This document shows, one piece after another, positions 1 to 12,351 of a stretch of DNA of 43,467 bases (position 1 is the stretch's first letter; each line of letters starts with the position of its first letter). A model generated the notes under the pieces. The model ran no database searches and was not told the DNA's origin. It saw only the letters and a list, made by a program, of their open reading frames with translations. The position numbers and the translations under genes were made by a program. The stretch is from positions 1 through 43,467 of the forward strand of contig JAICLK010000004.1 of the NCBI GenBank assembly GCA_025927415.1. Reading direction: 5' to 3'. Origin of the DNA: Candidatus Saccharimonadota bacterium. Its GTDB lineage: Bacteria > Patescibacteriota > Saccharimonadia > Saccharimonadales > UBA4665.

Positions 1-1
1 G

Positions 2-1054
2 AACACCGACATCACCGTTATTTATGTGCTGATTGCCAAGCGTCAGCGTGATGTGGCTCAGTTGGTCGACCGGCTGAAGAAAAATGACGCACTCAGCAAA
101 GCAATTGTGATTGTTAGCAATATGTTCGAGTCGCTGGTGACGACGTATCTTGTGCCATACATTGGTGCGGCACACGGCGAGTATCTGTGGCAGCAACTCG
201 CCAAAGATACGCTGGTAGTGTACGACGATCTTACATCCCACGCTCAGGCCTACCGCGAAATTTCGCTCATCGCCGGCGTGAGCCCTGGGCGTGACAGCTA
301 TCCGGGCGACATGTTTTATACGCACTCTAGTTTGGTGGAGCGAGCTGGCCGCATTGAAAAGAATCACGCGTCGCAAACCATTCTGCCTATTGTGTATGCG
401 CCGGCGGGCGATATCACTGCTTACCTACCAACCAACGTTATGTCCATGACAGACGGCCAATGGGTGCTCGACATGAAAGTGTTTAAAGACACCATGCGTC
501 CGGCCGTTAACACCGGTCTGAGCGTGTCGCGTGTCGGCGGCACTGGCCAGAACAAGCGCCAGAAAGGGTTGGCTGCCGCGCTCAACAAGACGCTGGCCGG
601 CTATCGCCAAGCCGAAGAATACGCTCACTTTGGTACCGAACTCAGTCCTGACGCACAAAATGATTACGACAAAGGTAAGGCGCTGTTCAAGCTCATGAAT
701 CAGGATATCGGCGAAGGCTATAACTTCACCGAACAACAGTTTTTGCTAGACATGATTTTGAGCGGCCAGCCGAAGGAAGAGTTCGATATCAAGCTGCTCA
801 AACAACTCGTGCGAGAATACGCCGCCAAGTTGGTTGAAGACAAGGATCTAAAAGGCAACTTCGACCAACTGCGTGACGAGCTGCGCGCCAAAGTACTCAT
901 AAACAAGACGGCCGCCAAGCCAGCTACACCTGCAACAGCAGCGCCGCCAGCCGCTGGCGCGGATGCCACCAAAGCTGGACCAACAGTAGCCGCCGACAAC
1001 AAAGCAGCAGAAGCCAAACCTGCCGAGCCTGTCAAACCGGAGGCCAAAAAGTGA
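2..1054 (+). CDS. atpA: F0F1 ATP synthase subunit alpha, C-terminal part (5' truncated by window start)
   Basis: Frame is open from base 2 (NTDITVIYVLIAKRQRDVAQLV...); contains ISLIAGVSPGRDSYPGDMFYTHSSLVERAGRI typical of alpha subunits; followed by gamma and beta genes. Confidence 0.95.
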   Translation, partial: NTDITVIYVLIAKRQRDVAQLVDRLKKNDALSKAIVIVSNMFESLVTTYLVPYIGAAHGEYLWQQLAKDTLVVYDDLTSHAQAYREISLIAGVSPGRDSYPGDMFYTHSSLVERAGRIEKNHASQTILPIVYAPAGDITAYLPTNVMSMTDGQWVLDMKVFKDTMRPAVNTGLSVSRVGGTGQNKRQKGLAAALNKTLAGYRQAEEYAHFGTELSPDAQNDYDKGKALFKLMNQDIGEGYNFTEQQFLLDMILSGQPKEEFDIKLLKQLVREYAAKLVEDKDLKGNFDQLRDELRAKVLINKTAAKPATPATAAPPAAGADATKAGPTVAADNKAAEAKPAEPVKPEAKK

Positions 1055-1202
1055 TATTTATAGCAAGGGAAAAGAGCAGCCAGAGTCGGCGAATTTACTT
1101 CGCCGCCCTGCGCGATGAGAAAGCTGGGGCCCCCAGAAAATGCGAAGCGTTTTTTGGGGTTGAGTACCGTCAGGTTTGTCTCATAAGCCGGAGGCGCAAG
1201 TA

Positions 1203-3467
<2,265 letters not shown>

Positions 3468-3468
<1 letters not shown>

Positions 3469-3797
3469 TGCCAGGCGAAGCTGGCACGGCCGCCGCGCCT
3501 GCAGCAACGGGCGGCGAAACTGCCGAACAAACGCAGGCGCAGACGAACGGCAAGCCAACGGTCGCAGTCAAAATTTATGCGCCGTTCAGGATATATTACG
3601 AGGGTGCTGCGTACAGCATTTCGGCTATCAACGCCACCGGTCCGTTTGATATCCTGCCCCGCCATCATAATTTTTTGTGTCTGCTCATGCCGTGTGATAT
3701 CATCGTCCACACGCCGCAAGGAGTGAAAATTGTCCGCATCACGCGTGCGCTCATGCACGTGAAGGCCGACAAGGTGACGGTTTTTGTCGATATATAA
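3468..3797 (+). CDS. atpC: F0F1 ATP synthase epsilon subunit, N-terminal beta-sandwich only
   Basis: GPFDILPRHHNFLCLL motif; ends right after the beta domain; overlaps the end of atpD; ~30-aa A/Q/T-rich N-terminal extension. Confidence 0.85.
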
Positions 3798-3805
3798 ATA
3801 GTAAG

Positions 3806-4834
3806 CTAATCGGTCACGAAATAGTCGTATGCGAAGACGGAATGCGTTGGCGCTGCGTTGACAGTACACAGGCTCATACCGGTGGTTGTGCGCGTAACGT
3901 AATATTGAGTCTGGCCGGCACCAGAGTTGACTGGGCTCACAATGACATGGGGCGTTTTGGTAAAGGGCTTATTAAATGTGATGCTGATAAAACAGCCTGG
4001 TTGTGTGTTGGCGCCAGTGTTGACGTTGATGGTGCCGTTAGTGTCGCTGCCATCAATCGATGCGCTGCCGCCTTGGCCAGCCGCGCCCGTGTTGCCGGCG
4101 GCACGTCCGGGTGATGGGCCGGTGAACGCCAGGTGGTTCGGAATCTGCAGTACGGCGTTGCCGCTCATAATTAAGCTTGTAACGGTCAGTTGTGTGGCGG
4201 TTATCGGGCCGCTGAATGTGCTGACACCGCCAACGTTCAGGTTGTGTTGTATGGTTACATCGCCTTGCAGTGTGCTGTTTTGGGCTACTTGCAGGCTTTG
4301 AATTTGCGTGCTCGCCAGGCTTACGGTACCGGTAGCGGTGAAGTTCTGCGCTTGCAGCTGGCCCCCCAGCTTGATGCCTCCGGCCACGGCCAGATCTTTC
4401 TGCACCAATACCTCGCCCGAGAAAATTGCATTGCCCTGAATCGTAACCGTTTGGCCGCTGGCGCCCACGCTCGCGTTAGAATTGGCGAGTTGCTTTAGCT
4501 CATCGGTGGTGAGGTTTTGGCTCACGGCGTTCGGTGCTGGCGGCGCTTTTTTGCTGTTGAGATAGTTAATGAGAGCGAACGCACCCCCAACTACTAGCAG
4601 CAGCAAAAACCCCAAAAAATAGATGTCCACTTTGCGGATGAGTGCCTTTATGCCGCCTTTTTTTGCCGGTTGGGCAGGTGGCGGTTTGGCACCGCTGGTG
4701 GCATCTTCAACGTTGGGGTCAGAGCCGGGTGTTGCCGCACTGTTATCTTGGCCATTGCTGGGCACGGCAGTGCCATTGGGATCTTCCGGCTTAGCCTCCA
4801 GGCTGGTGCTGGCTTGGTCTTTTTTCTCTTCCAT
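3806..4834 (-). CDS. Single-pass membrane protein with beta-solenoid/tail-fibre-like ectodomain
   Basis: N-terminal low-complexity cytoplasmic part, TM VDIYFLGFLLLLVVGGAFALINYL, repeats such as GDVTIQHNLNVGGVSTFSGPITATQLTV, C-terminal FNKPFTKTPHVIVSPVNSGAGQTQYYVTRTTTGMSLCT. Confidence 0.7.
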   Translation of the reverse strand: MEEKKDQASTSLEAKPEDPNGTAVPSNGQDNSAATPGSDPNVEDATSGAKPPPAQPAKKGGIKALIRKVDIYFLGFLLLLVVGGAFALINYLNSKKAPPAPNAVSQNLTTDELKQLANSNASVGASGQTVTIQGNAIFSGEVLVQKDLAVAGGIKLGGQLQAQNFTATGTVSLASTQIQSLQVAQNSTLQGDVTIQHNLNVGGVSTFSGPITATQLTVTSLIMSGNAVLQIPNHLAFTGPSPGRAAGNTGAAGQGGSASIDGSDTNGTINVNTGANTQPGCFISITFNKPFTKTPHVIVSPVNSGAGQTQYYVTRTTTGMSLCTVNAAPTHSVFAYDYFVTD

Positions 4835-4875
4835 GGTCAGTAGTTGCTCATGCTTATGCTATCATATAATTATTC

Positions 4876-5661
4876 GTGGATAAACCGTGGAGCGGTAATA
4901 AAACAGTGGTAAATTTTCTTTTCAGAGAGAAGCGGTTGCGGATTGGCTTTGTGTTGCTCGCGTTCGTCGCGCCGCTTGGTTTTAGTGTGCCTGTGGCAGC
5001 CGATCCCAACCAGTCGTCCTCCACGCACTATTCGGTTAACGAAGTGCAGTTTGGTGCTGGCTCGTCGGACAACACCTGTTCCGGTAATTACTGTGCGCAA
5101 GCGTCGGTGGGCGATACAGGTGTAGGTACCGCTTGCTCCGCAAACTACTGTGCGCAAGGCGGTTTTATGATCTCTACCTCACCGCTGCTCGAAGTAAGTG
5201 TTGCAAACGAAACCCAGAACATGGGCACCATTACACCTACGACAACTGGCAGTGCCACTATGCTGGTCAAGGTGCGCAGTTACCTTAGTAGCGGTTATAC
5301 GTTGGAGATAATCGGTCTCACGCCCAGTCAAGGTACGCACCATCTTACGGCGCTCACCAGCCCGTCTACCTCGCAGCCAGGTACGGAGCAGTTTGGTGTT
5401 AATTTGGTGGCCAACACGATGCCGAGCGTTGGCGCCGCGCCGCTCCAGGTTCCCTCGGGTAGTTTTAGCTTTGGCTATGTTAAGGATTCATACAAAAACG
5501 CCGACCAATTTATGTATCAAAGCGGCGACGACGTGGCCGAAAGTGACAGCAGCACGGGCGAAACAGATTACACTGTGTCGATGGTTGCCAATGTTTCCAA
5601 TGTTACGCCCGGCGGTTACTACGTCGGTGCATTTCAGGCCGAGGTCGTGCCAGTATTTTAG
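4876..5661 (+). CDS. Secreted surface protein, WxL-like C-terminal domain (GTG start)
   Basis: Signal peptide-like N-terminus; duplicated CSGNYCAQ/CSANYCAQ; C-terminal GTEQFGVNLVAN...DYTVSMVANVSNVTPGGYYVGAFQAEVVPVF resembles neighbouring paralogs. Confidence 0.65.
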   Translation: MDKPWSGNKTVVNFLFREKRLRIGFVLLAFVAPLGFSVPVAADPNQSSSTHYSVNEVQFGAGSSDNTCSGNYCAQASVGDTGVGTACSANYCAQGGFMISTSPLLEVSVANETQNMGTITPTTTGSATMLVKVRSYLSSGYTLEIIGLTPSQGTHHLTALTSPSTSQPGTEQFGVNLVANTMPSVGAAPLQVPSGSFSFGYVKDSYKNADQFMYQSGDDVAESDSSTGETDYTVSMVANVSNVTPGGYYVGAFQAEVVPVF

Positions 5662-5782
5662 CTAGCGGCAGCTGTGGATAAAAGGCTTGTGCTTTATGTG
5701 GGCGCATGCTATAGTTCAGCCATCTGGTAGATGAAAATTACCTGAAAAATAAAAATAAATAGTAATTAAATAAGGAGAAAAC

Positions 5783-7582
5783 ATGCAAAAGTTTAAGGAC
5801 CTTGCCAGAAGGAGCGTCTATCTTTCTGGCGTCGTGGGTTTGCTCGCGGGGCTTGGGGTGTCTGCGGCCTTTCCGTTGATGGCCTCAGCAGATGCGCTCA
5901 ACCCGCTTACCGAGCGTACGCTGCTCCTCAGCAGTTCTGCCCCGGGTTATGTTGATGTGGATGGTTCCGGCAACTCCACCTACGCGCCTCCGGGCAGTGG
6001 TGCGAATGGTAAGAAAACGGGCGAGACGTTTACTTTCAAAATTAGCACGGCGGAAAACCATACTAATGCGGCAACGCAAATTCAGGCCTTTACGCTCCAG
6101 TATTGTACTGTTGCAGCTGGTGAATGCGAAGGCCCGGGCGACAACAGTCCGGTAAGCGGCGCTGACACTGCTACAACCAGTGACCTCAATGTACAGGTTG
6201 GTACTGGCGGTCACGCACCTGCAGAAATCACGGCCATTCCAGACACCAGCAGCTCGCCTCCTGGCGGTGTAGCCGCAGACGACAGCCAAGGTTCATTTGG
6301 CGTTGAAACCTGGAACGGCAGCGCATGGGTTATTGACCCAGACTGGGCTATGACTGTGAGCAACCTGGAAGACAGCACCGGTACACACACCGGCAAGAAC
6401 AACTTCATTACCTTGAAGAACACCACGCACTATCTTGGTGACGATGGTTCGGGCACGACAGATGTAGCGGCAGGTACGGAAGTTAAAGTACAGTTCTTTC
6501 CTACCGACAACAACTACATTACTAACCCTGGGTCCAACGCGTATTTCGTAAAGATTAACGACTACGACGCGACAACTCACCTGAACTTCCGAGACAACTA
6601 CCCAGACGACAACATATGTGGTTCTGGCACCGATCCATGTCCACAAAATGTGGTTGACGGTGGTGTTACGGTGGCGAACGTCATGAACAACTCCATCCTC
6701 ATTCGCTCCAAAGTTTTGGAAACATTGGACTTCTCGGTTGGTACACATGACCCAGACACCGATGCAGTTGGTCACAGCCCGTGCGATGCCGTTAATGACG
6801 GCAGTACTGGCACCGGTGGCGCCATCTACCTTGGCGACCCGACGGCAGAAAACTCACTCAGTACGCATCAAGCATTTGACAACTTTTCGTACTGGCGTCT
6901 GTCAAGTAACTCTAGTAACGGTGCCACGGTATACTACTCTGGCAACACGCTAGCGGATACAGAAAACGACCACATTGGCCAAGTTTACGACATTGCCTCA
7001 GGCGAAAGTCACACGCCTGGTGACAACTCTGGCGAGTACAGCCATACTGGTTCAGAGCAATTCGGTCTCGGCCTTGACGTTACCTACGATGGAAGCCTGT
7101 ACGGCTCGGGCGGTTACTTGGATGACTACACGCCTGCCAACAGCAAAGATGGTGCCGGAGCCGACAACACAAACTTGACCGATGTCGATAGCGGCTTTAC
7201 AAGCGATGTTAGCTCAAACAACCCTTCGGGCGACTACTTTAACAGCTGGCATGCACCAGAACTGTACCCGCTGGTACCTATGGGTGACGCAGCAGGAACG
7301 GTTGGCAACCCAGCTAACGGTATCGACGGCGGTACGGCTAGTGACACCGACGGTACCATGAGCTATGGTTTGGCACACGGTTCGATCGGCGCAAACGGTT
7401 TGGGCGCACGCTTCGCCTTCGACAAGAACGCGAACACCATTCCAGTGCCAATCGCTAGCGAAAGCAGCACGGTGGTTAACTGTTCGACTGGTCTGATGCG
7501 ATACGTCGGTAACATCGCAGCAACCACCCCTGCAGGTATTTACACCACTGCCATCAACTACGTCGCAGCTCCTGAATATTAG
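5783..7582 (+). CDS. Large secreted surface protein (WxL-like family)
   Basis: Signal peptide; N-terminal LTERTLLLSSSAPG module; C-terminal YVGNIAATTPAGIYTTAINYVAAPEY; AAGGAG upstream. Confidence 0.7.
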   Translation: MQKFKDLARRSVYLSGVVGLLAGLGVSAAFPLMASADALNPLTERTLLLSSSAPGYVDVDGSGNSTYAPPGSGANGKKTGETFTFKISTAENHTNAATQIQAFTLQYCTVAAGECEGPGDNSPVSGADTATTSDLNVQVGTGGHAPAEITAIPDTSSSPPGGVAADDSQGSFGVETWNGSAWVIDPDWAMTVSNLEDSTGTHTGKNNFITLKNTTHYLGDDGSGTTDVAAGTEVKVQFFPTDNNYITNPGSNAYFVKINDYDATTHLNFRDNYPDDNICGSGTDPCPQNVVDGGVTVANVMNNSILIRSKVLETLDFSVGTHDPDTDAVGHSPCDAVNDGSTGTGGAIYLGDPTAENSLSTHQAFDNFSYWRLSSNSSNGATVYYSGNTLADTENDHIGQVYDIASGESHTPGDNSGEYSHTGSEQFGLGLDVTYDGSLYGSGGYLDDYTPANSKDGAGADNTNLTDVDSGFTSDVSSNNPSGDYFNSWHAPELYPLVPMGDAAGTVGNPANGIDGGTASDTDGTMSYGLAHGSIGANGLGARFAFDKNANTIPVPIASESSTVVNCSTGLMRYVGNIAATTPAGIYTTAINYVAAPEY

Positions 7583-7603
7583 GCAAACTGCAAAGTAGAA
7601 CCT

Positions 7604-7631
7604 AAAACTGGCTCCCCCCGGAGCCAGTTTT
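7604..7631. terminator. Bidirectional Rho-independent terminator
   Basis: AAAACTGGCTCC-CCCC-GGAGCCAGTTTT directly after the 599-aa ORF. Confidence 0.85.
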
Positions 7632-7669
7632 AGTTTCTAGGAACCGCTCCGGCATAATATAATAAGGTT

Positions 7670-8740
7670 ATGCATAGGTTGAAGCGGCTGCATTTTCATT
7701 TGTCGCCGCATTATGGTTATATTCTGGAGGCGATAACGCCCCTGTTGTGCGCGCTGGTATTTATGGTGCCGCAGGTGTATGCGGTTACGCGTTTTAATAA
7801 CCGCTCCCTGCTTGTTACACCTCCAGTGCCTGGTGCAACTGCTACATATACCGTATCTCTGAGTTACAACACGCTTACAACTGTTGGTTCCATGGATCTG
7901 CTGTTCTGTACGGATCCGATTCCAAACGACCCATGCATTGCACCGCAGGGGCTGAATGTCTCGCACGCGCAACTTACCAATCAGGCTGGCGTAACAGGTT
8001 ATAGCATAAAGTCAGAAACCTCAAACGACATGGTGCTTACGCGTAACCCCGGCGTGGTGAGTGACACGCCATCTACCTATGTATTCTCCAATATTGTTAA
8101 CCCAACTAAGACCGTGGATGCGTACTTTATTCGCTTGAGTGACTATGCTAGTACCGACGCGTCCGGTAGTCTCATTGACCTTGGCACGGTTGGCTCTGAA
8201 GTAAACAACAGTCTTATTGTGCAGACGCAGGTGCCGCCGATGCTGGTCTTCTGCGTAGCGCAGGAGGTGTCCCAAGACTGTAATAGTGACGATGGAATAT
8301 ACTTTTCCGACCTCGGCAACCTGGATAGTACACATACCCTGACAGCTACATCACAAATGTCCGCCGGCACGAACGCTTCTCAGGGTTATGTGATAACCGT
8401 AAATGGTCCGAGTATGGAGGCGGGCACGAACGTTATCACGCCGCTGGCAAAGCCTACCGCCAGCATAGCCGGCGTCAGCCAGTTTGGCATTAACCTTACC
8501 ACCAACACTGCGCCGAGCCTGGGCGCCGATCCTGATGGTAGCTTCACGAATGCCGTGGTTGCGGCGGACTACGATCATCCAAACCGATTCCTCTACCAAG
8601 ATGGCGCTGTGGTGGCTGGGGCGCCAAACGTCGCCTTGATTCGCCGTTTCACCGTGAGCTACATCGTCAACGCGGCGAGTAATCTGAGAGCCGGTGTCTA
8701 TACCACAACACTCACATACATTTGCAGTGGCCGATTTTGA
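7670..8740 (+). CDS. Secreted surface protein (WxL-like family)
   Basis: NRSLLVTPPVPG...FCTDPIPNDPC, SQFGINLTTNTAPSLGADP, RAGVYTTTLTYICSGRF; same architecture as the 5783 and 10988 ORFs. Confidence 0.68.
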   Translation: MHRLKRLHFHLSPHYGYILEAITPLLCALVFMVPQVYAVTRFNNRSLLVTPPVPGATATYTVSLSYNTLTTVGSMDLLFCTDPIPNDPCIAPQGLNVSHAQLTNQAGVTGYSIKSETSNDMVLTRNPGVVSDTPSTYVFSNIVNPTKTVDAYFIRLSDYASTDASGSLIDLGTVGSEVNNSLIVQTQVPPMLVFCVAQEVSQDCNSDDGIYFSDLGNLDSTHTLTATSQMSAGTNASQGYVITVNGPSMEAGTNVITPLAKPTASIAGVSQFGINLTTNTAPSLGADPDGSFTNAVVAADYDHPNRFLYQDGAVVAGAPNVALIRRFTVSYIVNAASNLRAGVYTTTLTYICSGRF

Positions 8741-8794
8741 TGCTACAATAACGCTTATAATTATTCCAAAAACAGAAGTAGGAGGGGTCTTATC

Positions 8795-9874
8795 GTGAAG
8801 CGATTAGCGAGTTTTCTGAGTGTTGCACTCGTGGCAGTATTTGCCATGGTGAGTGTGGTGCCGGCGTCGGCGGCGCCATCATCGACCAGATCGTCGTCGG
8901 GGCTGAGTATTATTCCGCGCATTAACTTGCAGATAAATCCAGGCCAGACGGTCACAAGTAAGTTGGTCATCGGTAACCTCAGCAACACGACAGACCTCAA
9001 CCTTACGCTGCGGCCCATCGACTTTACGTTCAGCAACGACAGCGGCGTACCAAAATTGTTCTTGGCGCAAAACGCGCCACAAACCACGTGGTCAATCAAA
9101 CCGTTTATCAATATTCCAGGCGGAATTGTAGTGCCAAAAGGTCAAACCAAAACGGTGCCGTTTACCCTTTCTGTGCCAAAGGGCCAGGGTGCCGGCAGCT
9201 ACTACAGCGCTATTGAATACGAATCGGGCAACAGTAATGGCGGTAGCGTGAGTTTGAGCGCTACAGGTGTATCGTTGGTATTCGTTGAAGTGCCTGGTAT
9301 TGTGCACGAAGACGTTTCTTTGCAAAAAATGGGGGCATATCAAACTGCTAACCAAGGTGTAACTGGCGGCTATGCGTTTATCAATACCATTATGCCCCGT
9401 AACGTTGCTTTCTCGCTGAAGAACAACGGCAATGTAGCCGAGAGCCCATCTGGCACGCTCACTATCCACGACATGTGGGGCAACAAAGTGGCAAATATTA
9501 CTAATGTCAATCCTAGCCAAGACCTGGCACTTATCGGTCAGACCCGTTTGTTCCTGAACTGCATTAAATCCCAACCGACGAGTGTGACACTCGGCGGCTC
9601 GACTACCCACAGCCAAACGTGTACCAATCCGCACTTGTGGCCTGGCATGTATACCATGACTCTCGACAGTTTCTATGGCCAAAATGGCAACCAAACCAAA
9701 GAGCTCACCGCAACTGCAACATTTTGGTACATGCCGTGGTGGGCAATCGTAGTCTTGCTGCTTATCGTGCTACTCATCGTTGGTGCCATCTTGCGCATCC
9801 GCTACAAGATCCGCAAGCACCGCAGTACGCCACACGTACAGCGCGCCCGCACCTTCAGGCTTGGGCGCAAATAG
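8795..9874 (+). CDS. DUF916/WxL-interacting-protein-like membrane-anchored protein (GTG start)
   Basis: Signal peptide; IIPRINLQINPGQTVTSKLVIGNLSN..., VPKGQTKTVPFTLSVPKGQGAGSYYSAIEY; C-terminal TM WWAIVVLLLIVLLIVGAIL with basic tail; AGGAGGGG SD. Confidence 0.72.
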   Translation: MKRLASFLSVALVAVFAMVSVVPASAAPSSTRSSSGLSIIPRINLQINPGQTVTSKLVIGNLSNTTDLNLTLRPIDFTFSNDSGVPKLFLAQNAPQTTWSIKPFINIPGGIVVPKGQTKTVPFTLSVPKGQGAGSYYSAIEYESGNSNGGSVSLSATGVSLVFVEVPGIVHEDVSLQKMGAYQTANQGVTGGYAFINTIMPRNVAFSLKNNGNVAESPSGTLTIHDMWGNKVANITNVNPSQDLALIGQTRLFLNCIKSQPTSVTLGGSTTHSQTCTNPHLWPGMYTMTLDSFYGQNGNQTKELTATATFWYMPWWAIVVLLLIVLLIVGAILRIRYKIRKHRSTPHVQRARTFRLGRK

Positions 9875-9919
9875 GGTAAGCGTCGTTGCGTCACATTTCG
9901 TGCTAAAATTACCATAAGC

Positions 9920-10846
9920 ATGAAGTTAGGTAGTATTCGAAAACACTGGGAGCTGGTGGCTATGGCCGTCAGCTCTTGTGCTGTTGTGCTGCTCGTGCCG
10001 GCGTCTGTTTTTGCCATTACGCAAATTCCCATTCCAGCACCGCAACCCGGCTCGTACGGTTTGGCCGCTACCAAGCCACAACCTGCCCCAACTACCACGG
10101 CCACCATTTCCACGCCGGGGAATGGCGCATCGTTCTCTACTACCCCTATTACTGTTGCCGGTTTATGTACCAAAGGACTGCTGGTGCAAGTGTACGATAA
10201 CGGGGCGCTCGTGGGCGCATACACTTGTTCTAACGGCAGCTTTAAACTGCAAGTTAGTCTGTTTCCGGGCAAGAATGACCTTACGGCTATCCAGTACGAT
10301 GACCTTGGCCAGGCGAGCCCAATTAGTAACAAGGTGACCGTTACGTATAATAACGCCCACTTTTCGTCGTTTGGTTCTGCACTTACGCTCACCAGTGACT
10401 ACGGCCGCCGTGCCGCCGACCCTGGCTCGACGCTCACCTGGCCGCTACAGTTGAGCGGCGGCACCGGCCCGTACGCATTTAGCATAGATTGGGGCGACGG
10501 TGGTAAGGCGCAGCTCATGAGTCAGTCCGCTGCAGGACTCGTGAATATTAACCACGTGTACAACCAAAGCGGCGTGTACCCAGTAACCATTACCGCTACA
10601 GACCACAACGGCGAAAGTGCCTTTCTGCAAGTTGTGGCGGTGGCAAACGGTCAGCCCAACCCATCGCTTGCGGCCAGCAACAAGTCCGGCAACGGTACAC
10701 CAACAACAACTACCAAAGTTATGTGGCTCCCAACGGTCGTAAGCGCCGTTTTACTTTTTCCGGCTTACTGGCTCGGCCGCCGCAGTGAGCTAGTCACACT
10801 CCATAATAAGTTGCAAAAAGATCTGCAAAAATATCGCGAGGAGTAG
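9920..10846 (+). CDS. Surface protein with Ig-like and PKD domains and C-terminal TM
   Basis: PKD-like FSIDWGDGGKAQ...INHVYNQSGVYPVTITATDHNG; C-terminal TM VVSAVLLFPAYWLG; signal peptide-like N-terminus. Confidence 0.7.
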   Translation: MKLGSIRKHWELVAMAVSSCAVVLLVPASVFAITQIPIPAPQPGSYGLAATKPQPAPTTTATISTPGNGASFSTTPITVAGLCTKGLLVQVYDNGALVGAYTCSNGSFKLQVSLFPGKNDLTAIQYDDLGQASPISNKVTVTYNNAHFSSFGSALTLTSDYGRRAADPGSTLTWPLQLSGGTGPYAFSIDWGDGGKAQLMSQSAAGLVNINHVYNQSGVYPVTITATDHNGESAFLQVVAVANGQPNPSLAASNKSGNGTPTTTTKVMWLPTVVSAVLLFPAYWLGRRSELVTLHNKLQKDLQKYREE

Positions 10847-10987
10847 TTCCACGCACCAATCTGTGGAAAAGTAGCAAGAACTTTACTACAAAAATGCTTG
10901 CGTTTGACCGCATAAGCATGATAAATTTGAAACATTGCGAGACAAAAATAATAAAAAATTCTTAAAAACTAAAATAGGAAAGAGAGT

Positions 10988-12304
10988 ATGAAGATAAGGC
11001 GATCTTTTGATAGCCGTGCTAGCTACATAGTAGCTTCGCTCGGTTTACTGTTTGTGATGCTAGCTTCCGCAGCATTTCCTGCGTTTGCTTCAGCGGCTGG
11101 GTCGGTAGATGACCGCAGCATCGCCCTGAGCAGCAGTGCAAGTGGTGCAAGTGGCGTGTCGTATAATTTAACCTTCACCCCAGAAAATGACATCACATCT
11201 AGCGGTAGCGTAGTTGTGGAATTTTGTGATAATAACTCACTCGTTGGTCTAGCTTGTGATGACAACAACACAAGTGATGTGAACGTAAACGGCGCGTCGC
11301 TCGGTGCAGTTAAGTACAATAGCGTAACTGCCACAGACGCTGGCAGCATAAGTACCACGACGGACTCCACTGCAACGGGTACTAGCCCGGTGAAGAACGT
11401 TATCGTGTGGAAAGCGGGTGCGGACGTTTCGGGCGCTGGCCAACCAATTAGCATCACTTTCGACAGCCTCACCAACCCAACGGTTAGCGGAGAAAGTAGC
11501 ACCGTGTATGCTCGTATTACTACGTATGGCAGCGATGTTACCACTGCATGGACGGGCGGTACGCCGACTGCTAGCGGTACAAGTCCTGGTGCTTACCTCG
11601 ATGAAGGCGGTGTAGCCCTCGGCATCGTGTCTGCCCTTGGCGTAACGGCTTACGTTGAAGAATCTATGACCTTCTGTGTCACTGGCGCAGTTAGTGATTC
11701 ATCTGGCGGACCAACCCCTGCGGCTGGCACCGATGACGAAGATTGTGGCAACACGACTGATCCGAGCATGACGTTAGGTGAGGCGATCTCAGGTGGTGGT
11801 AGCGCCCTTGACAGTCAACATGTGAGTACGCATACCGACTACGCAGAGCTTTCTACTAACGCGGCACATGGTGCAATCGTGAACCTAAAGAGTGTTACAA
11901 ACGATAACTGTGGTGGCTTGGAGCGAATCGGTGCCAGCACATGTGACATTGCACCGCAGACGGCGACTTCTGGCAGTGCTCCTCTCATTGCGAATGGTAG
12001 CGCCCTATTCGGTGTCGAGGTAGGATCACCGGCTACAGTTGGTGGCGCAGGCAACACGACTTCATCTGGTACGCTCGCACCATCCGGCAGCTATAGTGGC
12101 AGTAACTACTTCATGGACTACAGCTCAGGCAGCCCAACGACCGCAGGTATCACTAGCCCTTACGGCAGTGCGTTGTTCGGTACGGGCGGCGATACGGTGA
12201 ACAACAAGTATGTTCCACTTACCTTTGGTGCAAGCGTTAGCAACACCACACCGGCAGGAACGTACACAGCAACCCTTAACATGATTGCAAGCGGCACATT
12301 CTAG
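10988..12304 (+). CDS. Secreted surface protein (WxL-like family)
   Basis: Signal peptide; VDDRSIALSSSASG...VEFCDNNSLVGLAC; C-terminal SVSNTTPAGTYTATLNMIASGTF; paralogous to the 5783 and 7670 ORFs. Confidence 0.7.
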   Translation: MKIRRSFDSRASYIVASLGLLFVMLASAAFPAFASAAGSVDDRSIALSSSASGASGVSYNLTFTPENDITSSGSVVVEFCDNNSLVGLACDDNNTSDVNVNGASLGAVKYNSVTATDAGSISTTTDSTATGTSPVKNVIVWKAGADVSGAGQPISITFDSLTNPTVSGESSTVYARITTYGSDVTTAWTGGTPTASGTSPGAYLDEGGVALGIVSALGVTAYVEESMTFCVTGAVSDSSGGPTPAAGTDDEDCGNTTDPSMTLGEAISGGGSALDSQHVSTHTDYAELSTNAAHGAIVNLKSVTNDNCGGLERIGASTCDIAPQTATSGSAPLIANGSALFGVEVGSPATVGGAGNTTSSGTLAPSGSYSGSNYFMDYSSGSPTTAGITSPYGSALFGTGGDTVNNKYVPLTFGASVSNTTPAGTYTATLNMIASGTF

Positions 12305-12323
12305 CTCGCAAATCATTCGTGCT

Positions 12324-12351
12324 GAAAACTCCCGAAACATCGGGAGTTTTC
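12324..12351 (+). terminator. Rho-independent terminator
   Basis: GAAAACTCCCG-AAACAT-CGGGAGTTTTC. Confidence 0.85.
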
